From positions 1-64,000 of the forward strand of contig NZ_FCOG02000035.1 in assembly GCF_001544975.2 (NCBI RefSeq): a stretch of DNA of 64,000 nucleotides. The letters are read 5' to 3'. Each line of letters begins with the position of its first letter. The stretch's first letter is position 1. The notes below the pieces were generated by a model that was given only the letters and a program-made list of their open reading frames with translations, was not told the origin of the DNA and made no database searches. The stretch is from Caballeronia arationis. GTDB taxonomy: Bacteria > Pseudomonadota > Gammaproteobacteria > Burkholderiales > Burkholderiaceae. This document shows positions 63,146 to 64,000 of the stretch, piece after piece. Made by a program: the position numbers and the translations under genes.

Positions 63146-64000
63146 ATGAACGCCTCGACTTCTTCATTGCCTGTTCTCGTCGCCGGCGGCGGCATCGGCG
63201 GCCTTGCTGCCGCGCTTGCGCTGGTGCGCCGGGGCTTTAGCGTGAAGGTGCTCGAACAGGCGCCCGCGATCGGCGAGATCGGCGCCGGCATCCAGCTAGG
63301 ACCGAACGCCTTTGCTGCTTTCGATGCGCTCGGCATCGGCGAGCGGGCGCGTGCCCGGGCGGTGTACACGGACGAGATGATCATGATGGACGCGCTCGAC
63401 GAGTCGACGGTCGCGCGCGTCTCGGTCGGCGAGGCGTTTCGTGCGCGTTTCGGCAATCCATACGCCGTGATTCACCGCGCCGATGTGCATGGGGCGCTCC
63501 TGGAAGGCGCGCAGGAAAGCGAACGCATCGAGTTCCTGACCTCGACGCAGGTCGCACACGTCGAACAGACCAGTTCCGGCGTCACCGTGTTCGACACCCG
63601 GGGCGACGCGCACCGCGGCGTGGCCCTGATCGGCGCCGATGGCGTGAAGTCCGCCGTGCGCCAGCAGTATGTGGGCGACGACGCGCGCGTGTCGGGGCAC
63701 GTGGTGTATCGGGCGGTCGTCGAAAAGAAGGACTTTCCCGCCGATCTGCAATGGAACGCCGCCGCCGTCTGGGTCGGGCCGAATTGCCATCTGGTGCACT
63801 ACCCGCTGCGCGGCGGCGAGCAATACAACGTCGTCGTGACCTTTCATAGCCGCGACGTCGAAGAGTGGAGCGTGCGCGAAGGCAGCCGCGAGGAAGTGCA
63901 GTCCTATTTCGGCGATATCTGCCCGCGCGCCCGGCAACTGATCGACCTGCCGAAGAGCTGGAAGCGCTGGGCGACCGCCGACCGCGATCCGATCGCCCAG
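63146..64000 (+). CDS. 3-Hydroxybenzoate 6-hydroxylase-like FAD monooxygenase (partial)
   Basis: The first 285 residues of a flavin hydroxylase of roughly 400 aa; the window ends inside it. AGGAGA precedes the ATG. The FAD motif is VLVAGGGIGGLAAALAL, followed by GEIGAGIQLGPNAF, the HRADVHGALL region and the GADGVKSAVR motif. This pattern is closest to 3-hydroxybenzoate 6-monooxygenase, which makes gentisate, but a salicylate-type hydroxylase is not excluded. MarR is its neighbour. Confidence 0.85.
   Translation, partial: MNASTSSLPVLVAGGGIGGLAAALALVRRGFSVKVLEQAPAIGEIGAGIQLGPNAFAAFDALGIGERARARAVYTDEMIMMDALDESTVARVSVGEAFRARFGNPYAVIHRADVHGALLEGAQESERIEFLTSTQVAHVEQTSSGVTVFDTRGDAHRGVALIGADGVKSAVRQQYVGDDARVSGHVVYRAVVEKKDFPADLQWNAAAVWVGPNCHLVHYPLRGGEQYNVVVTFHSRDVEEWSVREGSREEVQSYFGDICPRARQLIDLPKSWKRWATADRDPIAQ

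Noticed and set aside
1..64000. tRNA, rRNA, riboswitch or complete insertion sequence
   Set aside because: I saw no cloverleaf with matching arms, no rRNA-like stretch and no transposase; a riboswitch for lanthanide or cobalamin could not be supported.

Overview
The window looks like part of the secondary chromosome (chromid) of a Burkholderiaceae bacterium, probably Paraburkholderia or Caballeronia. The supporting signs are high GC with dense overlapping genes, a ParA/ParB/RepA replication module with an iteron array, four ATGCGCAT-centred parS-like palindromes, and accessory metabolism typical of those genera. Genus is an inference; no 16S gene is present.

Layout. (1) 1-1203: an intergenic repeat and a CbbR-type LysR regulator. 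(2) 1259-5379 (minus): a lanthanide-type methanol dehydrogenase operon (xoxF, xoxG, xoxJ, one unknown secreted protein). (3) 5797-18431 (plus): the tetrahydromethanopterin (H4MPT) C1 module. It holds a pterin carbinolamine dehydratase-like protein, beta-RFAP synthase, mtdB, mch, fae, two ATP-grasp ligases, a CitG-like protein, a DmrB-like flavoprotein, a dihydropteroate-synthase-like protein, a FolB-like aldolase and a sigma54-dependent activator. A good sigma54 promoter and a shared TGACACAGT motif sit in the control regions. (4) 18532-21584 (minus): a trimeric autotransporter adhesin gene broken by two amber codons and a frameshift. (5) 22129-28653 (minus): Calvin-cycle genes cbbS-cbbX-cbbF-cbbP-cbbT-cbbA. 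The Rubisco large subunit gene expected upstream of cbbS is absent, and a large inverted-repeat element lies there. (6) 29358-34298: a sugar ABC transporter operon, an altronate-dehydratase-type small subunit with no large subunit, and an IclR regulator. (7) 34398-37420: an unknown protein and a Pat-like CoA-binding/GNAT protein. (8) 37618-42807 (minus): a chaperone-usher fimbrial operon with single-base frameshifts in the usher and the major pilin. (9) 43274-50731: the replicon origin: parS, parA, parS, parB, repA, a 1.3-kb array of about 18 iterons, a KfrA-like coiled-coil protein with a zinc ribbon, and a tyrosine-recombinase-like protein that has lost most catalytic residues. (10) 50867-57801: DUF2252, CsbD, a Cupin-XRE regulator with the kbl-tdh threonine degradation operon, YceI and a beta-barrel candidate, with two more parS-like sites. 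(11) 57806-62499: carnitine catabolism (cdhA, cdhC, cdhB-like thioesterase, MFS transporter) and a Crp-family regulator broken by an amber codon. (12) 62575-64000: a MarR regulator and the start of a 3-hydroxybenzoate 6-hydroxylase-like gene.

How it fits together. Methanol would be oxidised in the periplasm by XoxF/XoxG to formaldehyde, captured by Fae on H4MPT, and oxidised by MtdB and Mch towards formate. Carbon would then be assimilated as CO2 by the Calvin cycle. fhcABCD, formate dehydrogenase and cbbL are not in this window, so the full route is an inference. The origin region is the most distinctive part structurally. The many broken surface genes next to intact metabolism suggest recent loss of adhesins, or base-level errors in the assembly.
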